In this document: positions 25,921-34,552 of the stretch, one piece after another
Layout of the letters: the number at the start of each line of letters is the position of its first letter
How positions within the stretch are numbered: the stretch's first letter is position 1
Assembly (NCBI RefSeq): GCF_010667685.1
Contig: NZ_WHZW01000011.1
Span: 75,536 to 111,619 of the forward strand
Reading direction: 5' to 3'
DNA length: 36,084 nucleotides
Source: Bifidobacterium aerophilum
Lineage (GTDB): Bacteria; Actinomycetota; Actinomycetes; Actinomycetales; Bifidobacteriaceae
Made by a program: the position numbers and the translations under genes
Notes under the pieces: model-generated
What the model was told of the DNA's origin: nothing
The model's input: only the letters and a program-made list of their open reading frames with translations
Databases searched by the model: none

Positions 25921-27280
25921 CCGGGCTTTCCGAGCCGCGGCTGCGGCGTTCATGCAACAGGGAATCGGCCACGCCTATGCATACGCCGATCAGCGAAGGA
26001 AGCAGCCATCCAAGCTGATACTGATGCAACGGCAGCAGCGACAACGGACCTTCCAACCAGGGGAGCGGACTGTTGGACATATCGGCCAGACTGGACACGC
26101 AGGTCGCGAACGATTCGACGGCGACCAACAGGACGGCCCAACGGTATGTGCGACGAAACCGCGCTCCCAGTATGCGGTGCGTCAGTGACAACAGCACCAA
26201 AACGATCGCGATCGGGTACAATGCCGCCAGTACGGGCACTGATACCTTGATGATCGTGCTCAAACCGGCATTCGAAACGACGAAACTGAACACGGTGAAC
26301 GTTGCCTGCCATGTGCGATAGCTTACGTTCCTGCCTCTGACCGTGCCGAAGCGTTCGTGAAAATACGTGGCGCAGGTGCAGATCAATCCCGTACACACGT
26401 TCAGGCATGCGATGACGAATACCAGCCCGAGGAAAACGGTACCGATGGACCCGAATACGGATGATGTGAGATTGGTGAGTACCGTTGCACCGGTATCGAC
26501 GGTTGGATCAACATGTTTGATCGCACCTGATACCACTCCGACATAACTCAACGCGCCGTAGATCATGATCAGCAGAACGCCTGTGCCCAGTCCGGCAAAA
26601 GCGGTTTCGCGCCTCACCTGTGATTCGTCGTCAACTTGCAATGCACGCACATTCGCCGAAATGACGATGCCGAAATACAATGCGGCGAGCAGATCCATCG
26701 TCTGATATCCGTCGAGGAAACCACGTGCCAGCTGATTGGTCGCATAATCTCCGGATGGTGCCGACGGAACGCCGATGCCATGTACCAGACAGGCCATGAA
26801 CAGTACCGCGATCAGCGTAAGCAGCAGCGGTCCCATGAATCTGCCGAGCACCTTCGACAGCCGCTCGGGATGCTGCGCGAACAGGAACGACAACGTGAAG
26901 AAGACCATGGAATAGACCAGCTGCGCGGATGCCGACGGTGTCGTCAGGAACGGGGAAACCATCATTTCGAACGAGGTGGTCGCCGTACGGGGAATTGCGA
27001 AACATGGTCCGATCGTCAGAATGATCGCCATGCCGAGTATCAGTGCGAACCGAGGGGAGACCCGTTCCGCCAAGGCATCGAACCCTCCCGCGAACGTGAC
27101 GGCGAGTACGCCGAGGATAGGCAGACCCACCGCGGACACGATGAATCCGAGCGCCGCACCCGCCGTGGCCGAACCGGCCTGGGCGCCTACGAACGGAGGA
27201 AAGATGAGATTGCCCGCTCCGAAGAACATCGAGAAGAACGTGAACGTCATCATCAGACGCTGGTGAGTGGTCAGCTTCAT
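25907..27280 (-). CDS. brnQ: Branched-chain amino acid carrier, BrnQ/LIVCS family
   Basis: This 457-aa cation-coupled importer of leucine, isoleucine and valine has about 12 membrane segments. The family signature is at the N-terminus: MTFTFFSMFFGAGNLIFPPFVGAQAG, then ILGVLAVTFAGGFDALAERVSPRFALIL, RTATTSFEM and FLDGYQTMDLLAALYFG. The start at 27280 is chosen for AAAGG 7 nt upstream and because the conserved sequence begins about 10 residues in; ATGs at 27295 and 27298 are possible. It is isolated, convergent with the MATE gene and downstream of the tal terminator. Symbol by family only. Confidence 0.9.
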   Translation of the reverse strand: MKLTTHQRLMMTFTFFSMFFGAGNLIFPPFVGAQAGSATAGAALGFIVSAVGLPILGVLAVTFAGGFDALAERVSPRFALILGMAIILTIGPCFAIPRTATTSFEMMVSPFLTTPSASAQLVYSMVFFTLSFLFAQHPERLSKVLGRFMGPLLLTLIAVLFMACLVHGIGVPSAPSGDYATNQLARGFLDGYQTMDLLAALYFGIVISANVRALQVDDESQVRRETAFAGLGTGVLLIMIYGALSYVGVVSGAIKHVDPTVDTGATVLTNLTSSVFGSIGTVFLGLVFVIACLNVCTGLICTCATYFHERFGTVRGRNVSYRTWQATFTVFSFVVSNAGLSTIIKVSVPVLAALYPIAIVLVLLSLTHRILGARFRRTYRWAVLLVAVESFATCVSSLADMSNSPLPWLEGPLSLLPLHQYQLGWLLPSLIGVCIGVADSLLHERRSRGSESPVTGE

Positions 27281-27454
27281 GGAGGCCTTTCTCATCATGG
27301 ATATACGGTGTGTCCTTGTGACATGCGTGGGGAGGATTCGAGCAGGCACGGCATACCACCATACAGGACATGCAGGATGCGGGAATGAGTCGTCGTTGCA
27401 ATGGTGTCCTGGCAACTTCGCGTATGCGGGATGCGCATTCTATGCAAAACAACA

Positions 27455-27490
27455 CAAGGCTCCTTGATCCCATCGGATCAAGGAGCCTTG
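27455..27490 (-). terminator. Rho-independent terminator after tal
   Basis: A perfect 16-bp stem, CAAGGCTCCTTGATCC/GGATCAAGGAGCCTTG, has a 4-nt loop. On the minus strand it is followed by TGTTGTTTTG, 48 nt after the tal stop. It ends the highly expressed tkt-tal transcript. Confidence 0.85.
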
Positions 27491-27537
27491 CTCAGTCGTT
27501 ACCGGCTAACCGCAGTGACGGTCGGACGATAAGACAA

Positions 27538-28641
27538 TCAGCCGTTGACGCGGTCGATGCCGGACTGCACGTCGGCGATGACCGAATCCCAGGACTTGAT
27601 GAAGGCGGCGACGCCGTCGGCCTCGAGCTTGTCGGTGACGGCCTTGAAGTCGATGCCCAGCTCGGCGAGCTTGTTGATGATGGCGTGGGACTCCTCGTAG
27701 GTGCCCTCGATGGACGGAGCGCCGTTGCCGTGGTCGGCCAGAGCGTTCAGGGTCTTCTCCGGCATGGTGTTGACGATGTGCTTCGCAACGAGCTCATCGA
27801 CGTACTTGCAGTCGGAGTAGGCCGGGTTCTTGGTGCCGGTGGAGGCCCACAGCGGACGCTGGACCTTGGCGCCCTTGGCGGCCAGATCGGCCCAGCGCGG
27901 ATCCTCGGCGAACTTCTTCTCGAAGAGTTCGTAAGCGAGGCGAGCGTTGGCGACGGCGGCCTTGCCTTCGAGGGCCTTGGCCTCGTCGGTGCCGATCTCC
28001 TCGAGCTTCTTGTCGACCGCGGTATCCACGCGGGAGACGAAGAAGGAGGCGACGGAGCCGATGTGCTTGAGGTCATGGCCGTTGGCGGCAGCCTGGGCGA
28101 TGCCCTCGATGTAGGCGTCGATGACCTGCTCGTAGCGCTCGAGCGAGAAGATCAGGGTGACGTTGACGGAGATGCCCTTGGCCAGGGTGGCGGTGATGGC
28201 CGGCAGGCCTTCGAGGGTCGCCGGGATCTTGATCATCGCGTTCGGACGGTTGACCTTCTCCCACAGCTCGACGGCCTGCTTCTCGGTGGCCTCGGTCTCG
28301 TGGGCGAGGCGCGGATCCACCTCGATGGAGACACGGCCGTCGACGAAGTCGGTCTTCTCGGCGATCTCGCGGAAGATGTCGGTGGCGTTGCGAACATCGG
28401 TGGTGGTGAGTTCACGGATAGCGGTCTCGACGTCGACCTTGCCGAGCTCCTTGAGCTGCTCGTCGTACGGGCCGACCTGGCTCAGGGCCTTCTGGAAGAT
28501 GGACGGGTTGGTGGTGACGCCGACCACGTTCTTGTTGGCGATGAGGTCCTGCAGGGAGCCGGACTCGATGCGGGAGCGGGACAGGTCGTCCAGCCAGATG
28601 GACACGCCGTTGTCGGACGTACGCTGAGTTGCTTCAGTCAT
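27538..28641 (-). CDS. tal: Transaldolase
   Basis: Transaldolase (367 aa, actinobacterial/cyanobacterial-length type) transfers a dihydroxyacetone unit between sugar phosphates. In bifidobacteria it works with transketolase to convert fructose-6-P and erythrose-4-P into pentose phosphates for the phosphoketolase shunt. Visible motifs are GVSIWLDDLSRSRIESGSL and GVTTNPSIFQKALS at the N-terminus, the Schiff-base lysine region NAMIKIPATLEGLPAI, VNVTLIFSLERYEQV, VASFFVSRVDTAVDKKL, and RPLWASTGTKNPAYSD. Codon use is strongly biased, as expected for high expression. It follows tkt by 104 nt that hold a 13-bp hairpin. Confidence 0.97.
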   Translation of the reverse strand: MTEATQRTSDNGVSIWLDDLSRSRIESGSLQDLIANKNVVGVTTNPSIFQKALSQVGPYDEQLKELGKVDVETAIRELTTTDVRNATDIFREIAEKTDFVDGRVSIEVDPRLAHETEATEKQAVELWEKVNRPNAMIKIPATLEGLPAITATLAKGISVNVTLIFSLERYEQVIDAYIEGIAQAAANGHDLKHIGSVASFFVSRVDTAVDKKLEEIGTDEAKALEGKAAVANARLAYELFEKKFAEDPRWADLAAKGAKVQRPLWASTGTKNPAYSDCKYVDELVAKHIVNTMPEKTLNALADHGNGAPSIEGTYEESHAIINKLAELGIDFKAVTDKLEADGVAAFIKSWDSVIADVQSGIDRVNG

Positions 28642-28689
28642 ATTGTTTTTCTCCTTGATACCTTATTGGATCAAATCTTTTTGGTTCAG

Positions 28690-28729
28690 GGGAGGGGGAA
28701 TCAGGCGTTTCTGCGGGATTCCCCCTCCC
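28690..28729 (-). promoter_or_regulatory. Intercistronic hairpin between tkt and tal
   Basis: GGGAGGGGGAATC (28690-28702) pairs perfectly with GATTCCCCCTCCC (28717-28729) around a 14-nt loop. It lies in the tkt-tal gap and no U-run follows on the minus strand. It may set the tkt:tal mRNA ratio by partial termination or by protecting a processed tkt 3' end. Confidence 0.6.
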
Positions 28730-28745
28730 GCCTGTCTGATGGGAA

Positions 28746-30848
28746 TCAGGCGTTGGCTTCGGCGATGGACGCCTCGGCGGCCTCGACCACATGCTCGGCG
28801 GTGATGCCGAGGTCGATCATGTTCTGCGCGCCGCTGCCCTGCAGACCGAACTGCTCGATGGACACCGGCTTGCCGTAGGTGCCGAGGTACTTGTACCACG
28901 GCATGGCCACGCCGGCCTCGACGGAGACACGGGCCTTGACGGAAGCCGGAAGCACGGCCTCCTTGTACTCGGCGTCCTGCTCCTCGAACCATTCCATGGA
29001 CGGGAAGGAGACCACGCGGGCCTTGACGCCCTTCTCGGCGAGGGTCTTGGCGGCGGCCACGGCCCACTGGACCTCGGAGCCGGAGGCCATGATGATGACG
29101 TCCGGGGTGCCCTCGGTGTCGACGAGCACGTAGGCGCCCTTCTTGACGCCGTCCTTGGCCTTCTCGGAGGTCTCGGCGAGGGTCGGCACGCCCTGACGGG
29201 TCAGGATCATCGCGGTCGGCAGCGTGTTCTTCTTCTCGAAGAAGTAACGGTAGGCTTCGGCGGTCTCGAAAGCGTCGGCCGGGCGGACGACCTCGAGCTG
29301 CGGGATGGCGCGGAAGGAGGCCAGGTGCTCGATCGGCTGGTGGGTCGGGCCATCCTCGCCGACGGCGACGGAGTCGTGGGACCAGATGTACAGGTTCGGG
29401 ATCTCCATGAGGGCGGCCAGACGGACGGCGGAGCGCTCGTAGTCGGAGAACATGAAGAAGGTGCCGCCGAACGGACGGGTGTAGGAACCCAGCAGGATGC
29501 CGTTGGTGATGCAGCCCATGGTGAATTCGCGCACGCCGAAGTGCAGCTGACGGCCGAACTCGTTGCACACCGGCCACTGCTTGGTGGCGCACTCCGCCGG
29601 AGCGAAGGTGGCGGCGCCCTTGAGGTCGGTCTTGTTGGAGCCGCCGAGGTCGGCGGAGCCGCCCCACAGTTCCGGCATGACGGCCGCGATGGCGTTGAGG
29701 ACGGAGCCGGAGGCGCCACGGGTGGCGACGCCCTTGCCGACCTCGAAGGTGGCCTCGAGATCATCGAGGGCCTTGTCGAAGCCTTCCGGCAGCTTGCCTT
29801 CCTTCAGGCGGTCGTACAGGGCGGCCTTGTCCGGGTTGGCCTTGCGCCAGGCCTCGAACTTCTCGTCCCAGGCCTTGTGGGCCTCGAGGCCGCGCTCGGC
29901 GACCTTGCGGGCGTGGGCGAGGGCCTCCTCGTCGATCTGGAAGGACTGCTCCGGATCGTAGCCGAGGATCTTCTTGAGGCCGGCGACGGCTTCGGCGCCC
30001 AGCTTGGAGCCGTGCGAGGACGGATCGTTGGTCTTGCCCGGGGTCGGCCACGCGATGAGGGTGTCGACCTTGATGAGCTTCGGCTGGTCCGGAGCGGCGG
30101 CCTCGGCCTTGGCGATCACGTCGGCCAGGCCCTCGACGTCCTCCTTGTAGGAGCCGTCGGGCTGGATGAAGCTGAACTCGTCGGTGTACCAGCCGTAGGC
30201 CTGGAAGCGCTTGAGCACGTCCTCGGCCAGCACCAGGTTGGTGTCGCCTTCGATCTGGATGCGGTTGGCGTCGAAGATCACGGTGATGTTGCCGAGCTTC
30301 TGGTTGGCGGCCAGGGAAGCGGCCTCGCCGGAGATGCCCTCCTCGATGTCGCCTTCACCGCAGATGACCCAGATCTTGTGGTAGAACGGGGAGTCTTCCT
30401 TCGGGGTCTCCGGGTCAAGCAGACCGCGCTGGAAACGCTCGCCGTAGGCGAAGCCGATGGCCGAGGCGAAGCCCTGGCCCAGCGGGCCGGTGGTCATTTC
30501 GATGCCCGGGGTCAGGCCGTACTCCGGGTGGCCCGGGGTGTGGGTGTCGGCGCCGCCACGGAAGTGCTTGAGATCGTCCAGGGTCAGGCCGTAGCCGGAG
30601 AAGTACAGCTGGACGTACTGGGTGAGGGAGGCGTGGCCACCGGAAAGGATGAAGCGATCGCGGCCTTCCCACTTCGGGTCGTTCGGATCATGCTTGATGA
30701 AGTGCTGGTAGAGAGTGTAGGCGATCGGAGCCAGCGAGACGGGGGAACCGGGGTGGCCGCTTCCTGCCTTCTCGACCGCATCAGCCGAAAGGACCTTGGC
30801 CATCTTGATGGCGCGCTCGTCCAGTTCGGTTTCCTTGAATTCGGTCAT
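28746..30848 (-). CDS. tkt: Transketolase
   Basis: Transketolase (700 aa) is a thiamine-diphosphate enzyme that moves two-carbon units between ketoses and aldoses, feeding xylulose-5-P to phosphoketolase. The N-terminal domain has AVEKAGSGHPGSPVSLAPIAYTLYQHF and the ThDP/Mg block CGEGDIEEGISGEAASLAANQ...DANRIQIEGDT. The middle domain has DSVAVGEDGPTHQPIEHLASFRAIP with the catalytic Glu region. The C-terminal domain has ASGSEVQWAVAAAKTLAEKGVKARVVSFPSMEWFE. Length is typical, and codon bias is very strong, matching tal. It is divergent from hrcA across a regulatory region of 320 nt. Confidence 0.98.
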   Translation of the reverse strand: MTEFKETELDERAIKMAKVLSADAVEKAGSGHPGSPVSLAPIAYTLYQHFIKHDPNDPKWEGRDRFILSGGHASLTQYVQLYFSGYGLTLDDLKHFRGGADTHTPGHPEYGLTPGIEMTTGPLGQGFASAIGFAYGERFQRGLLDPETPKEDSPFYHKIWVICGEGDIEEGISGEAASLAANQKLGNITVIFDANRIQIEGDTNLVLAEDVLKRFQAYGWYTDEFSFIQPDGSYKEDVEGLADVIAKAEAAAPDQPKLIKVDTLIAWPTPGKTNDPSSHGSKLGAEAVAGLKKILGYDPEQSFQIDEEALAHARKVAERGLEAHKAWDEKFEAWRKANPDKAALYDRLKEGKLPEGFDKALDDLEATFEVGKGVATRGASGSVLNAIAAVMPELWGGSADLGGSNKTDLKGAATFAPAECATKQWPVCNEFGRQLHFGVREFTMGCITNGILLGSYTRPFGGTFFMFSDYERSAVRLAALMEIPNLYIWSHDSVAVGEDGPTHQPIEHLASFRAIPQLEVVRPADAFETAEAYRYFFEKKNTLPTAMILTRQGVPTLAETSEKAKDGVKKGAYVLVDTEGTPDVIIMASGSEVQWAVAAAKTLAEKGVKARVVSFPSMEWFEEQDAEYKEAVLPASVKARVSVEAGVAMPWYKYLGTYGKPVSIEQFGLQGSGAQNMIDLGITAEHVVEAAEASIAEANA

Positions 30849-30939
30849 GTCTGTAATTTTCCTTCCAATACTTCGGGCACCACGCGCCCGGCTTATGCCG
30901 GGTCATGCATACCCTCACATTGCTCTTACATAGTAACCG

Positions 30940-30956
30940 CGTGAACAGACTTCACG
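30940..30956. promoter_or_regulatory. 17-bp inverted repeat upstream of tkt
   Basis: CGTGAA-CAGAC-TTCACG is a perfect 6-5-6 palindrome 92-108 nt before the tkt start. On the minus strand it covers a possible -35 (GTGAAG) that is 17 nt from TATGTA. It is a plausible operator; the binding protein is unknown. Confidence 0.4.
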
Positions 30957-30971
30957 GTGCGATTTTGGCGT

Positions 30972-31017
30972 GTTTTTGTGATGTTGTGTGCTGTTAGCGT
31001 TCACACATCACAAAAAC
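30972..31017. promoter_or_regulatory. Long inverted repeat with embedded LacI-type operator-like sequence
   Basis: The arms GTTTTTGTGATGT (30972-30984) and ACATCACAAAAAC (31005-31017) are perfect reverse complements with a 20-nt spacer. TGTTAGCGTTCACA (30992-31005), with a central CG as in LacI-family operators, lies essentially within that spacer. The global regulator AraQ is reported to control central sugar metabolism in bifidobacteria through LacI-type palindromes, so an AraQ-like site acting on tkt is a reasonable guess. The half-sites match each other only partly. Confidence 0.4.
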
Positions 31018-31088
31018 GCGCGTAAGACGCAAACGGAACATAATGGCGGTGCGTACTGGCCGTCCGCAATACTCTGAGAACGAACGCG

Positions 31089-31115
31089 TTAGCACTCGAC
31101 GCTCCGGAGTGCTAA
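31089..31115 (+). promoter_or_regulatory. CIRCE element (HrcA operator)
   Basis: TTAGCACTC-N9-GAGTGCTAA is an exact match to the CIRCE consensus, the binding site of the heat-shock repressor HrcA. It lies 54 nt before the hrcA start, so hrcA-dnaJ is autoregulated and induced by heat or protein-folding stress. TACAAT directly downstream (31116-31121) is a candidate -10. Confidence 0.96.
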
Positions 31116-31168
31116 TACAATATGCACATGATGCATAGGCATCGCAGTCGTATATAAAGGAGGCGCGT

Positions 31169-32395
31169 ATGACGCAATCACGTCGCATGCTGGTGCTGCG
31201 CGCCGTCGTGGAGGACTACATCCGCTCCCAGGAGCCGATCGGATCATCCTCGCTGACGAAAACCCATGACCTGGGAGTGAGTTCCGCGACGATACGCAAC
31301 GATATGGCGGCTTTGGAGGACGAAGGATACCTGATACAGCCGCACACTTCCGCGGGCCGTGTGCCCACGGAGAAAGGCTACCGGTATTTCGTTGATCGAC
31401 TGGCCACGGTCATGCCGTTGTCCACGGCCCAACGAAACGGCATCGCCACGTTCCTGTCGGGGTCGGTCAGTCTCCAGGACACGTTGCAGCGCGCCGCACG
31501 GTTGCTCTCTCAGATCACGGGACAGATGGCCGTCGTCGCTTCGCCGGCATTGTCCAAGGCGACGGTACGGCACGTCGAAATCGTGCCGGTCGGCGTGAAC
31601 GTCCTGCTTGCGGTGATCATCACCGATACGGGACGTGTGGCGCAGCATACGCTGACCGTCCGCCGCATGCCCGGAGCGGATGACCTATCCGTATGCTGCG
31701 ACGCCATCAACCGGCAGTGCTCCGGCCTGTCGTTCTCGAAGGCGGCGGAACGGGTGCGTTCGATCGCGGGGGCCGGACTGCCCCACGCCGTGGTCGCATT
31801 GTCCGAATCCCTTGCGTCGGTATTCGAAGGCATGGCCGACGACGAGCGTGCCAACGAACTGTACATGGCCGGCGCCTCGCATCTGGCGCAGCAGCCGTCC
31901 ATGACCGACATGGCGCCTCTGTTCGATGCGCTTGAGGAACAGGTGGTGCTGATGCGCCTGATGAGCACGCTGAGCGAGGAAGCCGACCGCGACGGCGTCG
32001 GTGTGGCCATCGGATCGGAGACGCACACGCCCGGTCTGATGAACGTTTCGGTGGTGACCAGCGGCTACGGACGTTCTGCCGCGCCGGCAGATGCTTCGGT
32101 GCGTGAAGAGAGACGGGAGCCTCCCGAACACGTATCGGGTACCGTGGGTAAAGGAGCCATATCGGGCTCGTCGGAGGACGTCGGAGCGGATCATGACGAG
32201 CCCGACGCAGGACGTGACCGGTCCGACGGGGCGTCCCCGCAGGAAGGAGCGGGTGAGCCGGTCGCCTTCATCGGCTCGATCGGTCCGACGCATATGGATT
32301 ATGCGGCCACCATCGCCGCGGTACGTGCCGTGGCGAAATACCTGACCCTGTCGATCGCCAGCGGGGATTCCATGCGGTCTGACCCCGCCTTATGA
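31169..32395 (+). CDS. hrcA: Heat-inducible transcription repressor HrcA
   Basis: HrcA (408 aa) represses CIRCE-controlled chaperone operons. The N-terminal winged helix shows RRMLVLRAVVEDYIRSQEPIGSSSL and GVSSATIRNDMAALEDEGYLIQPHTSAGRVPTEKGYRYFVD. The GAF-like middle and dimer region follow, and the C-terminal block VAFIGSIGPTHMDYAATIAAVRAV matches the family's G.IGP.RMDY end. It is longer than usual (about 340-375) because of an acidic, Ser/Gly/Asp-rich insertion at residues about 301-363 just before that block. A perfect AAGGAGG precedes the ATG. dnaJ follows 38 nt later, forming a stress operon. Confidence 0.96.
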   Translation: MTQSRRMLVLRAVVEDYIRSQEPIGSSSLTKTHDLGVSSATIRNDMAALEDEGYLIQPHTSAGRVPTEKGYRYFVDRLATVMPLSTAQRNGIATFLSGSVSLQDTLQRAARLLSQITGQMAVVASPALSKATVRHVEIVPVGVNVLLAVIITDTGRVAQHTLTVRRMPGADDLSVCCDAINRQCSGLSFSKAAERVRSIAGAGLPHAVVALSESLASVFEGMADDERANELYMAGASHLAQQPSMTDMAPLFDALEEQVVLMRLMSTLSEEADRDGVGVAIGSETHTPGLMNVSVVTSGYGRSAAPADASVREERREPPEHVSGTVGKGAISGSSEDVGADHDEPDAGRDRSDGASPQEGAGEPVAFIGSIGPTHMDYAATIAAVRAVAKYLTLSIASGDSMRSDPAL

Positions 32396-32433
32396 CACAA
32401 TGACTCGCGACAAACACCAGTAAAGGACGGACA

Positions 32434-33588
32434 TTGGCAGACTACTACGAGGTGCTCGGCATCGAGCGCACGGCCAGCGAGGACGAGATCAAGAAGGCCT
32501 ATCGCAAGATGAGCCGTAAATACCATCCCGATATCGCAGGCCCCGAATTCGAGGACAAGTTCAAGGAAGTCAACAGCGCGTACGAGGTGCTGAGCGATCC
32601 GGACAAGCGTCGCATGTACGACGCGGGAGTTGACCCGAACGATCCGACGTCCGGAGCAGGGGCCGGCGGCTTCGGCGGATTCTCGGGCATGAACGACATG
32701 GGCGATATCTTCGGACAGTTCTTCGGCGGCGCGTTCGGCGGCGCGCAGGGACCGACCCCGCGTACCCAGCCGGGGCGCGATGCGCTGGCATCCGTCACCA
32801 TCGACCTCAAGACCGCCGTGTTCGGCGGCATCGCCCACGTGAAGATCAACACGTTCGGCCTGTGCCAGCAGTGCGGCGGATCCGGTGCGCAAAGCGGATC
32901 GCAGCCGGTCACCTGCCCGCAGTGCCACGGACAGGGATCCGTGCAGAAGGTCGTGCGCACGATGCTCGGACAGATGATGACATCGGCGCCATGCGAAAGG
33001 TGCGAAGGGCACGGTACGATCATCGAGAACCCCTGCCCGTCATGCCTTGGACATGGCCGCGTGCGCACCACTCGCGACGTCGGCGTGACCGTGCCGGCCG
33101 GCATCGGCGACAATGCCCGTCTGCGTCTTGCCGGCCAGGGCGAGGTGGGCGAAGGCGGCGGCGTCGCCGGAGACCTGTACATCGATGTTCGCGTCCGTGC
33201 GGACAAGCAGTTCACTCGCGACGGAGACGACCTGCACTGCTGGATCCAGGTGCCGATGAGCTGGGCGGTTCTCGGGCACGATCTGGAAATCGACACGTTC
33301 GATGGTCCGAAGACCGTGACCGTCCCGGCTGGATGCCAGCAGGAGGATACGGTCACATTGAAGGGGCTCGGCGTGACCCGCATGCGCCAGCCCGCGGAAC
33401 GCGGCGACCTGATCGCGCATGTCGCGGTCCGTGTGCCGACCAAGCTCAACGAACGCGAACGCAAGCTGATCGAGGAATTCGCCGACCTGCACGACACGGA
33501 CGCCTCGCATGTGTCGCAAAGTTCCCGGCCGACGACAGCCGGTGCGCGCAAGGGCTTCTTCAGCAAGCTCAAGGACGCACTGAGCTGA
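32434..33588 (+). CDS. dnaJ: Chaperone protein DnaJ (type I, second copy type)
   Basis: This is a 384-aa co-chaperone that delivers substrates to DnaK and stimulates its ATPase. The J domain (residues 1-70) contains YHPDI with the HPD motif. A Gly/Phe-rich linker (about 72-110: [18 protein letters not shown]) follows. The zinc-binding domain has four CxxCxGxG-type repeats ([32 protein letters not shown]) at roughly 147-210. The two beta-barrel substrate domains end with a short basic tail. The start is TTG at 32434, with GGACGG upstream. Pairing with hrcA marks it as the HrcA-controlled dnaJ2-type copy of actinobacteria rather than the dnaK-grpE-dnaJ operon copy. Confidence 0.95.
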   Translation: MADYYEVLGIERTASEDEIKKAYRKMSRKYHPDIAGPEFEDKFKEVNSAYEVLSDPDKRRMYDAGVDPNDPTSGAGAGGFGGFSGMNDMGDIFGQFFGGAFGGAQGPTPRTQPGRDALASVTIDLKTAVFGGIAHVKINTFGLCQQCGGSGAQSGSQPVTCPQCHGQGSVQKVVRTMLGQMMTSAPCERCEGHGTIIENPCPSCLGHGRVRTTRDVGVTVPAGIGDNARLRLAGQGEVGEGGGVAGDLYIDVRVRADKQFTRDGDDLHCWIQVPMSWAVLGHDLEIDTFDGPKTVTVPAGCQQEDTVTLKGLGVTRMRQPAERGDLIAHVAVRVPTKLNERERKLIEEFADLHDTDASHVSQSSRPTTAGARKGFFSKLKDALS

Positions 33589-33600
33589 GCGAAGGCTGTG

Positions 33601-33644
33601 AACAGGCCGCTTTGCCTTACGGGAGTAGGGCTGAGCGGCTTGTT
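33601..33644 (+). terminator. Candidate hairpin terminator after dnaJ
   Basis: AACAGGCCGCT pairs with AGCGGCTTGTT (11 bp, one G-T pair) around a 22-nt loop, beginning 12 nt after the dnaJ stop. It is followed by CGTATTTCC rather than a clean U-run. Confidence 0.55.
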
Positions 33645-33689
33645 CGTATTTCCGCGAATCACGTCGATTTACGCTGTTTTTCGGTAGAA

Positions 33690-33711
33690 TGTGCCCAAAA
33701 TGTGCCCAAAA
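33690..33711 (+). repeat. 11-bp tandem duplication
   Basis: TGTGCCCAAAA occurs twice head to tail (33690-33700, 33701-33711) at the start of the gene-poor stretch after dnaJ. It may mark a recombination or element boundary. No integrase gene is present in the window. Confidence 0.7.
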
Positions 33712-34306
33712 AGCGTCCGTGAAAACAGCTTGCAACCCGTTGCCGGACAATGCGAACGGTTGCTCCGCACTCCCCATGATGAACCGCTTCCCGATCGTTG
33801 GTCTGAAGTAATTCGCCCGCTGATTGAAGTGCTGGTTCTCTATGCCACGGGGAGCGCAAAGGACCACACGACGTCGAGTTCGTGAAGATCGTCGCCGGGA
33901 TCGATTCGCGATGGGATCGGTGCCGAGTCGTTCGTCCTGCGGCTTGATGCGTCCAAGGAAACCCGAAAGAATGGTTGCTGTCACGTCGGGTCGGCGGGGA
34001 GGCCATGCTTATGGGAGAACGTGAAGTCAACGGGAGGTGCGACTGCGAAGCGAAGCTTTCTGTGATGTTCGATCATTTGAAGCGCGGCTTCGCGGCTGGT
34101 CGTCCGTGGATGTGGCTGAGCGCGGACGGTGTCAAGTTCCGGCGTGGTAGGCATGCGCTCTTGGTGTCCATCTACGACATGGGATGGACCGCAATTGGAG
34201 GGATATGCCTCGAAGGGGCTCCGGAGCATACCCTCGCGGCATGATCGGGTACCCTTGATAAACCACGTCCAGTTTTTGTGGCGCGACTCAGAAAGGCATC
34301 GACCCC
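33712..34306. other. Gene-poor, probably decayed stretch
   Basis: About 600 nt contain no frame with a convincing start and recognisable product. The longest plausible plus-strand frame ends at 34244 and would encode a tail such as GRPWMWLSADGVKFRRGRHALLV, which looks protein-like but matches nothing I recognise. It has no ribosome-binding site before its ATGs at 33975 and 34005. Short minus-strand frames here are not credible either. This is probably remnant DNA from a past insertion after dnaJ. Confidence 0.5.
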
Positions 34307-34552
34307 ATGAATGACCAGCCGTTAATGGATGCCGGCGACATCCGGCTCTACGCGAACCGCGTGGAAATGGACTCCGGGTTCATCTTCAGGAAAACCAACG
34401 TCTACTACTACAGCGACTTCTACTCGATCAATATCTCCGGCAGATGGCTGACCATCAAGAAATCAGCCATGAAAAACGCCGTCATGCTGCAATTCCGCAA
34501 CAAGAAACAGGCACAGGAGGCCCTCTCCATCATCAACGCCCATAAGGTCTGA
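34307..34552 (+). CDS. Small hypothetical protein (81 aa)
   Basis: This is a complete small frame with GAAAGG about 10 nt before its ATG and codon use like a real gene. No signal peptide or membrane helix is present. The pattern is alternating short beta strands (DIRLYANRVEMDSGF, TNVYYYSDFYSINISGRWLTIKKS, AVMLQFRNKKQ) followed by a C-terminal helix (AQEALSIINAHKV). That resembles a small PH-like barrel, in which a helix caps a seven-strand sheet, but this is inference from pattern only. It sits alone between degraded DNA and an MFS remnant, so it may be cargo of an acquired segment. Function unknown. Confidence 0.6.
   Translation: MNDQPLMDAGDIRLYANRVEMDSGFIFRKTNVYYYSDFYSINISGRWLTIKKSAMKNAVMLQFRNKKQAQEALSIINAHKV

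Noticed and set aside
28791..30944. A 717-codon open frame on the plus strand opposite tkt, longer than tkt itself
   Set aside because: It is a mirror of transketolase's strong codon bias, with Leu/Gly/Val/Asp-rich low-complexity sequence, no family motifs and no ribosome-binding site.
33659..34030. Minus-strand frames containing GTFWAH/AFWAHFGH over the 11-bp repeat, considered as an integrase C-terminal remnant
   Set aside because: The matching residues arise only from the repeat itself; no tyrosine-recombinase catalytic residues (R..HxxR..Y) are visible.
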